From assembly GCA_947652605.1 (NCBI GenBank), contig OX393577.1, positions 57,808,108 to 57,872,107 of the forward strand: a stretch of 64,000 nucleotides of DNA. The letters are read 5' to 3'. Under the pieces are notes generated by a model. The model had not been told where the DNA came from and searched no databases. It saw only the letters and a list, made by a program, of their open reading frames with translations. This stretch comes from Elmis aenea. Taxonomy: Eukaryota > Arthropoda > Insecta > Coleoptera > Elmidae. Below are positions 1 through 10,148 of the stretch, in pieces. Within the stretch, counting starts at the first letter, position 1, and the number at the start of each line of letters is the position of its first letter. The position numbers and the translations under genes were made by a program.

Positions 1-103
1 GAATAATTTAACAAAGGGCTCGCGCGAGCCCCCGCGAGCCCCCTACAGCTCACCACTGGCTGTAGCCCCCCCTAAACCTGGAGCCTAACTACGCCAATGA
101 CTG
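1..103. mobile_element. Right end of a hAT-like element cut by the window start
   Basis: Read in reverse from 103, the sequence starts CAGTCATTGGCGTAGTTAGG, which resembles hAT termini. Just inside lies a run of C and a perfect 16-bp palindrome, GGGCTCGCGCGAGCCC, at 16-31. The other end and the target duplication lie outside the window, so the superfamily is inferred from the terminus only. Confidence 0.4.
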
Positions 104-944
104 TACAGTTTACACAATCAGCTGCCAAAGTAATTTACATCGTTTAAGGAAGCGAATAAATTGTATAAGAATCAAAATTTTTATAATTCATGCATAACAT
201 TATTTTATTTAAATTTTAATGAAAATCGCAAAACATTGATGCTATGTTTAATAAATGTAACATAATGTGTTTTTTGAATCACCTCGTATGTTTTTTGTTT
301 AACCGTCATTAACGCTAATTTAAAAAAAATGAGCCAATTTAATTTCTATTTTTTTCTTGCGTTCAACACATTTAACCCTACACACGCATCCCTTAAAATC
401 AACAATTCCAAAATTGGTAAAGGTCATGTTAAACACGAGTTGTTTATTGGCAGAATAAACAACTGAAATAATGATCGTGTGACAAGAACGACACACCCGT
501 AATCAGTATTTGTTCGCACAAATCGTCATACTCAGCGCAATAATCTAACAATTTATGAACACACACGCATGCAAAAGTACAATTAGATAAACTGTAACGA
601 CCGCGGAAACAACTCGGTTATGTAAATGAATTAGTTGACCGGTGTTTGCCCCGGCTTGTTTTATTGATATATGTTTTGAGGACGTTTTCGCCAAATCAAC
701 AAATAACAAAGATGTTTAGGGAAATCGTCACAATTTTTACAATGAACATAAGTTACTTCCGGTTTTATTTAGTGACATAACTAAAACTCTTGAGCCCCTA
801 TGAGTAAAACTGTCTAGACCCCCCTGATTTACAAAGCTCCAAACAAAGATAAAAAGCAAAACATGAAGAGTCCCAAAAGCCAACTTTTTGTGTAGTTCCA
901 AAGACCATTTATCTACATAATATACAAACAGAATTGGGATCTCG
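104..944. other. No recognisable feature
   Basis: AT-rich sequence with only short chance reading frames. I see no transposon end, RNA gene or convincing coding stretch here. Confidence 0.5.
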
Positions 945-1140
945 TAAACGGTAAGAGCTACAAAGAAGTTTAAAAAAGACAAATTTTTACCCTTTCTGAT
1001 GTTTTAATGTTTTAAAAAAATTCCATGGCACGCTAGATAATAAACAGAAATCAAAATGGACGTTTTTTTAAATCGTTAATAACTTTGTTATACATACTTG
1101 ATGGAACAAAAATATTTTTGGGAAAAAAGTTTTAGATTTT
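945..1140 (-). repeat. MITE fragment, GTGCCATGGAA family (copy 1)
   Basis: In reverse complement this matches 3887-4051 and 25090-25268. All three share a block with 'agcgtgccatgga', then 'caatttgtctaattt'-like and 'cttaccgtt(t/a)acgaga' segments. The other two copies run on to a CCACCCTGTA terminus, which is missing here. Confidence 0.55.
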
Positions 1141-1144
1141 TTTA

Positions 1145-1409
1145 CGCCCTGTAAAATGAAAACGTATTTGTTTCAATATTGTTTAAATTCTTAGATAAAT
1201 TACAAACGTGCATCTTTTTAAATGGAAATCATATGACCTCATGAAAAGCATTTTTTTCCTCTTTTCAAAAATTTATGGTATCTATAATGTATTAATTTTG
1301 ATATTAAGACTCAAACAAATGAAATTTATAAAAAACTACGCATGAAGCTATAGAGGGCCTTAATTTTAAACAATATTGAAAAAAATTAATGTTTTCATTT
1401 TACAGCGCG
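1145..1409. mobile_element. Short MITE with 20-bp inverted ends
   Basis: The ends CGCCCTGTAAAATGAAAAC and GTTTTCATTTTACAGCGCG are inverted repeats. They are flanked by TA at 1143-1144 and 1410-1411. The inverted similarity continues through an 'aatattgtttaaa' block on each side. There is no coding capacity. The TA duplication suggests Tc1/mariner-type mobilisation. Confidence 0.65.
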
Positions 1410-1411
1410 TA

Positions 1412-2575
1412 AAAATATGTACTATCAGGTATGGTATAACCGAGTTATTCACGATTTAAAGATCAATCTCATTTTTATGTTTTTAGATGTGGCCCAGGCC
1501 TTCGATAAGGTCTCGCACAAAGGGCTTGTGTACAAATTAAATAAATTGCTACCGCAACAATATGCCACATTACTGAAATCATACATTTCCAATCGATTAT
1601 TTAGAATAAAACAAGAAGATGAGTATTCGGAGTTGAAGGATATCAGAGCTGGAGTACCGCAGGGCAGCGTCCTTGGGCCGATCCTCTATTTGCTCTATAC
1701 AGAATTAAAAACTGTGACTATTGCCACGTTCGCAGATGACACTGCAATCCTAGCAGTTGATAAGGACATAGAAGCCACGACAAATAAACTTCAGCTAGCC
1801 AGTGACCAGATATTCAATTGGACCAGGGTATGGAAGATAAAATTAAACGAGGTAAAATCAACTCACATTAATTTTACGAGCAAAAACATAAGGAATCCGT
1901 TGCCCATCACAATAAATGGTAATACTGTTGCTTACGAAAACACTGCAAAATATTTAGGAATAACACTAGACGCTAAACTAAGATGGAAGGAACACGTAAA
2001 AAAGAAAAGAACTGAGTTGGGTCTAAAATATAGGAAATTATATTGGCTGTTGGGGCGCAATTCCCAGTTGTCAATATACAACAAAATATTAATATATAAT
2101 CAGATCTTGAAACCAGTCTGGGCGTATGGCATACAACTATGGGGGTGTGCTAAACAGTGTCATATAAGTACAATACAAACATTTCAAAATAAAGTGCTGC
2201 GTAACATCGTCAATGCACCATGGTACGTACGCAACTGTGACATTCATCGCGATCTAGGTATCAAGGATGTGGCCAGCGAAATTAGAAGATATGCTGTTAA
2301 ACATGAGGCGAGACTAGATCAGCACGTTAACATCGAGGCAATCCAACTTCTCGATGTAAATGACCTGAACAGAAGACTGAAGAGAACATGTGGCTTACAT
2401 GAGTTAGTTTAAGTGTTCAAAAAGCAGAGTACAGTGCGAAAAGTATAGTGCCGTGTGCTAATTAGCAGAAACTCAAGGACACCAATGGGTGAACTTTAGA
2501 ATTTAAGTTTTTAGTTCTAAGATCTGAGAAATAAATTAATGGTTGGTCTCTTATAGACCAGTTTTAATATTTAAG
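1412..2575 (+). mobile_element. 5'-truncated Jockey-type LINE
   Basis: A non-LTR retrotransposon copy that keeps only the 3' part of its reverse-transcriptase gene and a 3' tail with AATAAA near 2530. It begins only a few bases after the right TA of the preceding MITE and ends beside the target duplication of the next hAT. Its own poly-A tail and target duplication are not clear. Confidence 0.8.
1417..2412 (+). pseudogene. Jockey-type reverse transcriptase, C-terminal part
   Basis: The 331-residue frame is the palm, thumb and C-terminal region of a Jockey-clade ORF2 protein, which copies LINE RNA into DNA at the target site. Visible motifs in order are DVAQAFDKVSHKGL (first catalytic Asp), GVPQGSVLGPILYLLYT, FADDTA (catalytic Asp pair), KYLGITLD, YGIQLWG and NAPWYVRNCDIHRDLGI. 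The endonuclease and finger regions are absent, so this is a 5' truncation. A few residues usually found between LLYT and the FADD strand appear deleted. The frame is otherwise open to its stop, which points to moderate age. The first ATG is simply the first one in the surviving frame and not a native start. Confidence 0.9.
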
Positions 2576-2952
2576 AACGCCACAAGTAGGGTTTTTCGGA
2601 TCCGGGTACCCGGATTCGGATTCGCCGAATCCTACAGCAAATATTCGGATTCGATATTCGCTCTAAGATTCGACGAATCTCGGATTAGATCTCATTAATG
2701 CTACCACAACTTCAGAGAAAATACTTAATTTTGCAACAAATATTACGAAACGATTGTTTGACGGAGAAGACAAAAATGAAGAAACAGAGCATTCAACAGA
2801 GGGTGATTGCGGAATATTGCAGATGACGTTCAGTTGTTAACGATGGAAGAAGAGCTTAATCATATATTGAAAACGGTAAAATGCCTTATATTACCAAAGT
2901 CTCAAGATAAATTGGCCTACTTAAAAAAAATGCATTATTTTCAAATGCCAAA

Positions 2953-3120
2953 ATTAGAACGAACTATTTAGAAAAAGTATATCGAGCAATCATAACAATT
3001 AAACCAAGGTCAACCAATTCAGAGAGAACTTCTCTGAAGCTGAAGCAAAAAAATAACCTTGATTTTTATCTTAACATTTTGCGGTTTCTTAGGTTATTTC
3101 GCTTATTTTTGAAAAAAGAC
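2953..3120 (+). pseudogene. hAT transposase C-terminal dimerisation remnant
   Basis: The plus-strand frame reads LEKVYRAIITIKPRSTNSER followed by LNILRFLRLF. This matches the hAT C-terminal dimerisation pattern (an I-x-P-x-S-x-x-S-E-R core, then a hydrophobic helix). The usual FS after SER and several following residues are missing. No catalytic DDE part remains. The call is from the family motif; the rest of the gene is deleted or unreadable. Confidence 0.7.
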
Positions 3121-3169
3121 ATACAAAATATTATATCATTGTAAAGAGAAAAAAATAATCTTTAAATCA

Positions 3170-3523
3170 GTCGTCACCTACTACGATTGCCATTAAAAAA
3201 AAAGTTGTTTTGTCAAATATCTCGCACGGTAATTCATAAAAAAAATCTGACTGTTGCCATCTTATAGCAAACCAAATCTACAAAACTTTTTTCCTTTGGA
3301 GTTTTTGTGTCTTCGCAACAATAGCCGAGATATTTAAGTTTAAAAATTTTGATCGATTTCGGTTTTTTCGTTATATCACGCAAGCCATGGAATTTTTAAA
3401 CAAAACAAGATCTGATTTAAATTACACCCCTAAATAGCTAACTTTTGTACCATTTGATCAACCTTGTATTTTCATTATTTACGGAGATAGTAATAGTTTC
3501 CCATGGAAAAGTGAAACACCCTG
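3170..3523 (+). repeat. MITE half ending CACCCTG/TA inside the hAT
   Basis: The block ends 'gaaacaccctg' followed by TA, the terminus shared by many MITEs in this window. No left end was found, so the start is approximate. It lies inside the hAT, so it inserted later or was captured. Confidence 0.4.
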
Positions 3524-3886
3524 TATACTAATATACTTGTTATTTTACTTCATACTTTAACAATGAAATACAGTGCCATTTTAACTGATTGAAGGCCGTT
3601 TGAATTATTAATATAAACATGAATTAACTTAACACCGTGTTAGTAAAACCCATTGATGCGCTACTGACAAAACTGACAACCGCTGACAAATATTGTAAAT
3701 CGCCTGTAATTTTAAAATTTGCGCGAACTTTAAACACCATACGTACAATAATTTTTATGGCACTACAATTCTTTTTAATTTTAGAACTGGATTCGGATCC
3801 GGATTCGGATTCGTAAAATAATCGTGGATTCGATTTGGATTAGTCGAATCCAAAAAGACCGAATCTTCCCAAACCCTAGCCACAAG

Positions 3887-4051
3887 CGTAGTAAAAAAAA
3901 ATTATTTTTCTTAATTATCAAGCGTGCCATGAAACTTTTTTGAAATTCTAAAGCATCACTGAATACGTCTCAGAAAGGGGAACAATTTGTCTAATTTTAA
4001 CTTTTTTGTAGCTCTTACCGTTAACGAGATCTTTCTATGTGGACCACCCTG
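3887..4051 (+). repeat. MITE fragment, GTGCCATGGAA family (copy 2)
   Basis: It matches 25090-25268 and the reverse complement of 945-1140, and ends GTGGACCACCCTG plus TA. It starts right at the hAT target duplication, so the hAT at 2587-3878 may have inserted at or into this repeat. Confidence 0.55.
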
Positions 4052-4375
4052 TATTTGTTTTTACAATCACTTTTCTAGTTATTTAATTTTTAATTATACA
4101 GTCCAGCATAACGTCTAGGACTCTGGGGGCATCAGGCCCCCATGTGATGGCACTGGTTTTGTTGTATATCCTAGTGCTCAGTGGTATCAAAAAGCAAAAA
4201 AAAAAGTTAATGGGCCCTTGAGGTAACTGCGAAGATGCAAAGTGTAAATGACCACTGGGTGGTCCAAAGGATAAATTGTTTTAAATGCATCAAAATAACA
4301 AAATTTTAAAAATATTTTTAAAGTTTAACACTTAAACTTTTATTCAGGTTCCCACTCCTACCTTTAGCATTCATA

Positions 4376-5255
4376 CAGGGTGGGGCACGGAAACCAAGTG
4401 TTTTTTGATAGATTAGTACTCGGGCTTTAGGAAAGAAAGCGTCGTGTGACAGGTGTCATTCGATTCTTTGGCTCAAAAAGCATTTTATTATCAGTAACTA
4501 ACATGGAGCCGTGGACGCTAGAGCACCGCATGTTCGCATATGATCATTTTGTTAGAAGTGGCGAGTCTGTGACCGCGCCAATTTCGCCGCAGATTCAATA
4601 TTCATAGAAATGACTTTATTCCCACGCATGACACAATTTTACGTTGGGTAAACAATCTTCGAACAAGAGGCTCAATAATGGAAAAGAATCAGCCCGGCCC
4701 CCAAAGTACAGAGAACGTTGAAAGGGTCTGACAAGCGGTACTGCGAAGCTCAGGCCGCTGTGCTCGAAGACATTCAGAGAGATTGATCATCAACTTTTGT
4801 GGTTTCAGCAAGATGGAGCCACGGCACACACTGCCAGAGCTCTAATGACAGTTCTTCGCCCCCTGTTTCCTAATCGTCTTATTTCAAGATTTGGTGACGT
4901 TTTATGGCCCCCTCGGTCCCCTAACCTATACACATGCAATTTTTTTCTGTAGGGGTTCCTCGTCTCGTGTCTACGAGATTAAGCCCCGTACATAACATGA
5001 ATTAAAGGAAGCGATCCGTCAACAAATCAGCCAAAACTACGGAGACCTGTTGGAAAAAGTGGCGGGTCATTTTCGTGAACGCCTTTAACAATGCGTCAAC
5101 AAAAACGGACATCACATGCAAGATGTAATTTTCCGTTCATGATTATGAAATGCTATGTTCTCACAAATATTATTCTACCAATAATTTTTTTTTGAAGCAA
5201 AAAATTATGATTTTAAGCTTATTTCAAAAACACTTGGTTCCCATGTCCCACCCTG
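4376..5255 (+). mobile_element. Mariner-like element, defective
   Basis: TA duplications sit at 4374-4375 and 5256-5257. The inverted ends of about 28 bp start CAGGGTGGGGCACGGAAACC and, at the other end, CAGGGTGGGACATGGGAACC. The 880-bp body carries a decayed transposase gene, shorter than a full mariner because of internal deletion. Confidence 0.85.
4503..5150 (+). pseudogene. Mariner-type (DDE) transposase remnant
   Basis: The start reads MEPWTLEHRMFAYDHFVRSG, which fits the N-terminal helix-turn-helix found in many insect mariner-like transposases (the DUF4817 type). Further on, in shifted frames, come FQQDGATAHTAR (carrying the second catalytic Asp) and LWPPRSPNLYTCNFFL, the region of the last catalytic residue. 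There the usual SPDL/CDFFLW appears as SPNL/CNFFL, so key acidic residues are changed. Several stops and frameshifts break the gene and part of the middle is deleted. The protein would have cut and pasted the element between its TIRs; this copy cannot. Confidence 0.8.
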
Positions 5256-5257
5256 TA

Positions 5258-5986
5258 CTATACGTTGCGACCCGGTCAGAAAATTTAACAACATGAAATC
5301 ACTTCTAAGGACAATTATGTGTTAATAAGCTAATATCAAATTAGCAATAAAGTATTTATGCAAAAAGTAAAACTTAACAATAATAATAGTAATGTTGTTA
5401 CATATCTGCGGTGACAAGATGCGAAGCCAATAATTTAAAAAGTTGTTATTTGCATTCTATGAGCCCCCTTTGATTGTGATCCCGTGTCCGTCGAACCCGC
5501 TGCACACCCAATTGTTACGCCACTGCTAGTACTAGCTAAAGTTTATAAGAATTTTAAACAGTATGTTAATCTACATAATATTTTTTATTCCAATATTATG
5601 TTTGATTTTGGTAGGTACCTAACTCAAAACGTTGTCGTATTTTTTACAATAGCTAAACCTTTTAAGTTAAAAAGTATCTACATTTGGTTGAGGACCGCTA
5701 ACCTAGAGCTTTAATATTTACAGGTGATGCTGATAAAGTCAGTAAAATAAATCGAATAAAGGAATGTTGACATTTTTCGCTTCAATTTACGAGAAAATGG
5801 GAATTTTAACGATTTCGTCTGTAAAATAAAAATGTTATAGACCTGGGAAATGTCCAACGACGTATAATAATCAAAATAGGTTGTACTAACGTGAATTCGA
5901 GTGGAAACGTGTGTTAATTCCAAAAACCTGTATAAAAAAAATTGAAACTCAGTTTTAAGTAATTTAAAAGTCTAACTGTTTTTATT
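5258..5986. other. Mostly featureless; hAT-like end at 5461-5525
   Basis: No coding stretch is recognised. At 5525 a segment ends 'caattgttacgccactg', whose reverse complement CAGTGGCGTAACAATTG resembles a hAT terminus. I could not find a partner end or a matching duplication. Confidence 0.3.
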
Positions 5987-6115
5987 CTATTTTGTACAAC
6001 ATTTGAAAAAGTCTGTTTTTTTACCGTTGACAACGGCCTTCTTAATATGTTTCAATTCATTGCGAGACGTTACTGCATCTTTGATTTCAGCGTCAGTTAG
6101 AAAAACAAGTGAGAG
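5987..6115 (-). CDS. Candidate last exon of an unidentified gene
   Basis: On the minus strand a 42-codon open stretch runs from just after a possible splice acceptor (...gtgtaattAG at 6116-6117) to TAG at 5987-5989. The peptide begins LSLVFLTDAEIKDAVTSRNE and ends KKTDFFKCCTK. AATAAA (5981-5986) follows the stop directly, which would suit a very short 3' UTR. Composition and codon choice look more protein-like than the surroundings. I do not recognise a family, and no upstream exon was identified. It could equally be a captured fragment or chance. Confidence 0.25.
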   Translation of the reverse strand, partial: LSLVFLTDAEIKDAVTSRNELKHIKKAVVNGKKTDFFKCCTK

Positions 6116-6613
6116 CTAATTACACACCTAAAAGATTAGGGGTTGTTTTGTAATTAGATTCTTTGTGTAAGCTTGTTGATTGACTCCTTGGAAGTAATAA
6201 ATCATTACAACCAGGTCATTAACAGTACGGTCTATTTAACTTCCAACGTCCAAGTCTTCTTAGTACGATAACGTTGCACTCTCGACACGTTTTTGTAGAC
6301 TTGTAAAGCTGTATATAATCAAGCATGTTATGTTTTAGTTTATTTCGGTCATAGATGATATAAGAAATTTATAACTTTTCAGGATCGTTTGTTGCTTCAT
6401 AAAATTGTCGGACTTAAGAGGATTGTGGTCGAATTTTTGTCAGGAATGACAAACAAGTGGCAAACAGGATAACAGGGAAACAAAAGACTACCTACAGAGA
6501 GTTTAAATAGAAATAATTTAATTAATTAATTTCGTGGATATCAATACTTAGTTGACTATCTCGTCTAATACAAAAGTGTCGAATCAGACAAATTGAAAAT
6601 TGATGCTTTAAAG

Positions 6614-7682
6614 CAGGGATTCCCAACCCTGTGCCCGCGGGCGCACGTGCGCCCGCGGAGCTATTTGCATGCGCCCGCTACAAAGTGTTAAAATAACGAG
6701 AAAAATAAACAATAAAATCTTAAAAGTAAGGAAATAAAAAGTTGCTTTAGTTTTTAAAATCTCACTAGATTTAGCGAAAAATTCGCTAAATTGGCAACAC
6801 TGACTACAGTCCATCCCCACCCCACCTGTAATACAATATCCCACTTTTACACTACGATACCAACATAAACTTGGTTCTTTTTTTTTTCGGGCCGATGTTA
6901 GCAGGCATTAATCATTTTCGATCACCCGATATACCGCCAGTATGTACAGGGTGGTCCAAAATCGATGGGATTACATGGGTATCTTGCTTAATAGTCAAGA
7001 TAGAGAAACGGTTAAATTACCATATATGTGCAGTTTTTCGGGACAAACTCAGAACAGTTGTCAAATATATTCTATTTCCTGTTTTTCTTGATTAATTTTG
7101 TTTTGACAGCTTACTTTTTGTTTTTCATTTTTTTCTTAAATTGAAAAACCTTTGTAACTTGCGTATTATTAAAAATAAATACATTAACTCTTATATATTT
7201 GGAACGGGAAAAAAATAAGGAATTTAAATAGGTTATAGCCAACTATAGCTTCCTTTTAAAAAAAGGTAAGTTTGTGTCATAACTTTTTACCGGCGAGTGC
7301 AATTTTTTTTTAAATAATTTCAAAATCTACTAAAAAACATCTAAAAATAATCTTCATAATCTTTTTCGATACTTACAACAAGAAGAGAGATATGACACAT
7401 TATAAATATAACAAAAAAACAGTTTTTTTCAAGTAATTTCAAAACCGGAAATGATAAAATATTTTTGAAAACGGTTCTGAGTTTGTGCCAAAAAACAGTA
7501 CATTTTTGGTAAAATAACCGTTTCTCTATCTTGCCTATTAAGCGAGATAAGCATGCAATCCCATCAAATTTGGACCACCCTGTACATAATACTTCATTAT
7601 TTTTTTTAAATCCGACTTGCGCCCGCCACTATTTTTCTCAATCCCGATTGCGCCCGCGCCACAATAAGGTAGGGAACCCCTG
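6614..7682. mobile_element. Non-autonomous hAT element with a nested foldback
   Basis: The exact 8-bp duplication ctttaaag lies at 6606-6613 and 7683-7690. The ends CAGGGATTCCCAACC and GGTAGGGAACCCCTG are hAT-type inverted repeats. GCGCCCGC-rich blocks lie inside both ends. Without the insertion at 6947-7582 the element is only about 430 bp and non-coding. Confidence 0.85.
6947..7582. mobile_element. Foldback MITE with CAGGGTGGTCC ends
   Basis: TA at 6945-6946 and 7583-7584 flanks CAGGGTGGTCCAAAATCGAT and, inverted, CAGGGTGGTCCAAATTTGAT. The arms stay similar for at least 140 bp on each side (for example 'agatagagaaacggtt' and 'acaaactcagaac'). It sits inside the hAT at 6614-7682, so it is the younger insertion. 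Confidence 0.85.
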
Positions 7683-7690
7683 CTTTAAAG

Positions 7691-8249
7691 CATTTCATTC
7701 AATTATTATATTTAATGCAATTTATAAGATTTTTAGGTGAAGTTAAACAGTTTTATCAACATGGTTGTTAATTTTGATGATTACTTTTTTGGGAAAACAT
7801 ATCATTTATCTTGTTTTTGTAGAAGTTTTTTCGACTTGGTTACTATAGTAATGACCTGCACTTAGACGAGAGATTTCACCAAACTATTCCCAAAGCAAAA
7901 CGGATTTTAAAACATTTAATCGTTAGGTCTATCGTTTTATATTTTGCAACAAACGTAATGTTTTTCTCAGCTATAAATAAAACTCCTTGAAATCTACTGC
8001 ACCGTGAAGTCGCAAAATCTTTCGCTTATAGTTTTTTTTAGTGTTTTAGTGACGGAGTAAGCTAATTATTTGTTAACCGTCTTAAAGCAGATATTTCAAG
8101 ATATCTCCTACTCGGCTATTTCCATGGATATTTCTGTTAACGGGAAAATTTCAACGAATTTTGTCGCAAATATCATATCTTCTTAATGCTTTTGCTTCCT
8201 GAACTTGTCTAATAACTTAATATCCAAACTTCTTAGCTTCATAAATTTA
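7691..8249. other. No recognisable feature
   Basis: AT-rich, non-repetitive sequence with no transposon ends or coding stretch that I can support. Confidence 0.5.
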
Positions 8250-8251
8250 TA

Positions 8252-8740
8252 CAGTGGTTTGTTCCAACACAGCGTTTAAAACCGATCTCTGATTAGTTCA
8301 TGAACCGGTTTATTCGCATGCTTGAACTATGTACTAAGAATTGTACTGCACAGTATTAGCCGTTGTTGGAACGCTTTTAAGACTGGCCTTATTGTAAATG
8401 ACATTTGAGTCTATTGGGTTCATAGAAATGTGCGCATCGCTAGGGTAAACACCTTAAGAATCCAGCAGTAAATGGGATTGGGAGGGCGATGCATAGCTAT
8501 CCGAGCTCACGTTAGTTATGAACAGCGCATGCGTTTACAAATCCAAATGCTGGTACATGCTCTCATCCAAGAACTGTTTTGACCGTACACTGACTAGTTC
8601 ATGTATCAATTTTGTAATGATGGAACAGCCGACTAAACCGTCCGGTGAACTATCAGAGACTGTGTTGGAACGCGATATTGATACTGCGCACACTCCTGAT
8701 AGTGCGGCGCACTGTCAGCAAGCGTGTTGGAACAAACCCA
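8252..8740. mobile_element. MITE with GGTTTGTTCCAACAC ends
   Basis: The inverted ends CAGTGGTTTGTTCCAACAC and GTGTTGGAACAAACCCA are followed outward by TA on both sides. Part of the interior (about 8478-8700) recurs at 45838-46045. No protein is recognisable; the short open frame on the plus strand follows the repeat and is not conserved as coding. Confidence 0.65.
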
Positions 8741-8745
8741 TAAGT

Positions 8746-8797
8746 GTGTACAAAAAGTAACGTAACGGATCAATATCTCGTCTTGTGATAACTTTAC
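8746..8797 (+). repeat. Short repeat shared with 60705-60756
   Basis: The segment from 'gtgtacaaaaagtaac' to 'tctcgtcttgtg' is identical over 42 bp to 60705-60746, then resumes at 'aactttac'. It abuts the right end of a MITE here and sits in a foldback loop at the other site. Confidence 0.6.
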
Positions 8798-8849
8798 AAC
8801 AAAAAGTTTCGAATAAATGTTGTTTTTGGTCATTTACTACATATCCTTA

Positions 8850-9180
8850 AATTATTTTCAGCTATACACAGTGTTTTGTTTTTGAGCACCGATACGTCTT
8901 TTTGTTTTTTTAAATAAAAAACCCAGTATATTTTATGATTTTTTATGTAAAATTGAATTCTCTGTCAAAAATAAATGGGTTGTTTGTATCTAAAATCAGT
9001 TGTTCTGAAGTTATTTAAGGTTATATAAAAATATTGACAGAAACAGGAGCAATAAAAATTTGAGATCTGCTTACTTACTTTTAAAAACAAAGCTAAGAAC
9101 CCATCCATCAGTATAACGAGAAGAAAATTATCTTATTAATGAACCCATATGGTTGCTATCTAAAAAAAAACAAGTTTGAT
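8850..9180. repeat. Left part of an older MITE split by the pogo element
   Basis: The end 'gttgctatctaaaaaaaaac' plus 'aagtttgat' continues across the pogo insertion into 'tatctcaaaaatcaagtg' at 10616. The joined order matches the repeat at 21471-21760 read in reverse. The left boundary is not resolved. Confidence 0.4.
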
Positions 9181-9425
9181 TAGAGGAAGTTGGGGTAAGA
9201 TGACTAGGTTAACAAGAAAATTAAGTTTTGGCCAAGAGAAAAATGATATAATTAAATAAAAATGACGAATACATACATTGGTGAATTACCTTTGAACTCC
9301 CTATGATTTTAAACTAAACAGCGTTTCCAATATTACAATAAAAAAACATAAACAAAAAATGTCATTTTAGTCATCTTACCCCATAGTGCGGGTAAGATGA
9401 CGAACATAATGGGGTAAGATGGCGC

Positions 9426-10070
9426 CTACATACATAAAACACAAATAAATTGTCCTTGGCCATCATAAGTGGTGCAGTCTTCATGGCACCACTCTTGACA
9501 TTTGCAACACTGAATCCAGTCTGTCGCTGGTGGTTCTGTATAAGGTTTGTGGCAGATTAGACAATAATAGGATAAAGATTCAATTGTTTGAGAAGATATA
9601 GCAGTTTTTTCATTAGGCCCATTTCCTCCCTTCTGTTTTGCTAACCTGACTTTCTCTTCTAATTGATTTTTTATGGGAGTGCCAGTAATTACGCTCGCTG
9701 AGAGTTTTTTATTATTTTGAACAGGACGATTAATAGTTGGCAAGGGTCTGATTTTCCACAGTGAGGTGTCAGATTTCGACTTTGAGCAGCTAGGGCTTGT
9801 TCCTTTAGAGGTAAATAGTTTGCCCTTTACAATCCTTGATGATGAAGAAGGTTCAGGTTTTCCATCATTTTTTACAGGCGTAAACAAAGCATAGCTTCTC
9901 ATTTGCTTCAACGGAATATTGCCATCTGAAGAAAAGTCTGAATCATCTGAGTTTTCATCAGGAATCTCCCTACCAATGTTACCATTAGTATCTCCACCAA
10001 TGTTACCATTGATATGGTCAGAAACATTCAGCAGCAGCAGCTGCATTGCAGGATGTAGTTCCTTCTTCAA
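9426..10070 (-). pseudogene. Pogo-type transposase C-terminus with PHD finger
   Basis: A 214-codon open frame on the minus strand. Residues 1-125 are Asp/Ser/Asn-rich linker. Around 126-150, ITGTPIKNQLEEKVRLAKQK resembles the post-catalytic segment of pogo/Tigger-type transposases. Residues 167-213 form a zinc-binding PHD-like finger: CLIC, CCKC, CHEDC and CVLC supply the cysteines and histidine. PHD-type C-termini are found on some insect pogo-like transposases. The frame has no proper ATG at its start and no DDE domain. It lies in a different frame from the HTH start at 10148, so the element is a deletion derivative, although this end stayed open. Confidence 0.75.
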
Positions 10071-10148
10071 TGTCGTGCATAGCCGCTATCATTGCGCCTT
10101 GAGACCACTGACCACGATTGGTCTTTTTTTTTTGTAGGTTCTTGGCAT
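10018..10148 (-). pseudogene. Pogo-type transposase N-terminus (HTH start)
   Basis: From an ATG at 10148 the minus strand reads MPRTYKKK. After a one-base shift in the A run it continues TNRGQWSQGAMIAAMHDIEE and GTTSCNAAA, then stops. This is the usual opening of CENP-B/psq-type helix-turn-helix DNA-binding domains in pogo transposases, where it would bind the element ends. The deletion removing the rest of the HTH and the DDE domain lies at about 10040-10060. Confidence 0.7.

Larger units (their letters stand above)
2587..3878 (+). mobile_element. hAT element, TAGGGTTT-ended, GGATTC-rich ends
   Basis: The exact 8-bp duplication gccacaag flanks the element at 2579-2586 and 3879-3886, and the ends are TAGGGTTT...AAACCCTA. 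Inside both ends are iterated GGATTC/GAATCC units (2600-2695 and 3787-3865). The interior holds a decayed hAT dimerisation domain and a later MITE half. It is the same terminal type as 43263-44109. Confidence 0.85.

Noticed and set aside
737..982. 81-codon hydrophobic frame on the minus strand
   Set aside because: Part of it overlaps the MITE fragment at 945-1140, and the conserved block continues in other copies without keeping the frame, so it is a by-product of the repeat.
6608..6844. 78-codon frame on the minus strand
   Set aside because: It runs across the hAT target duplication and terminus at 6606-6650, so it cannot be a native gene.
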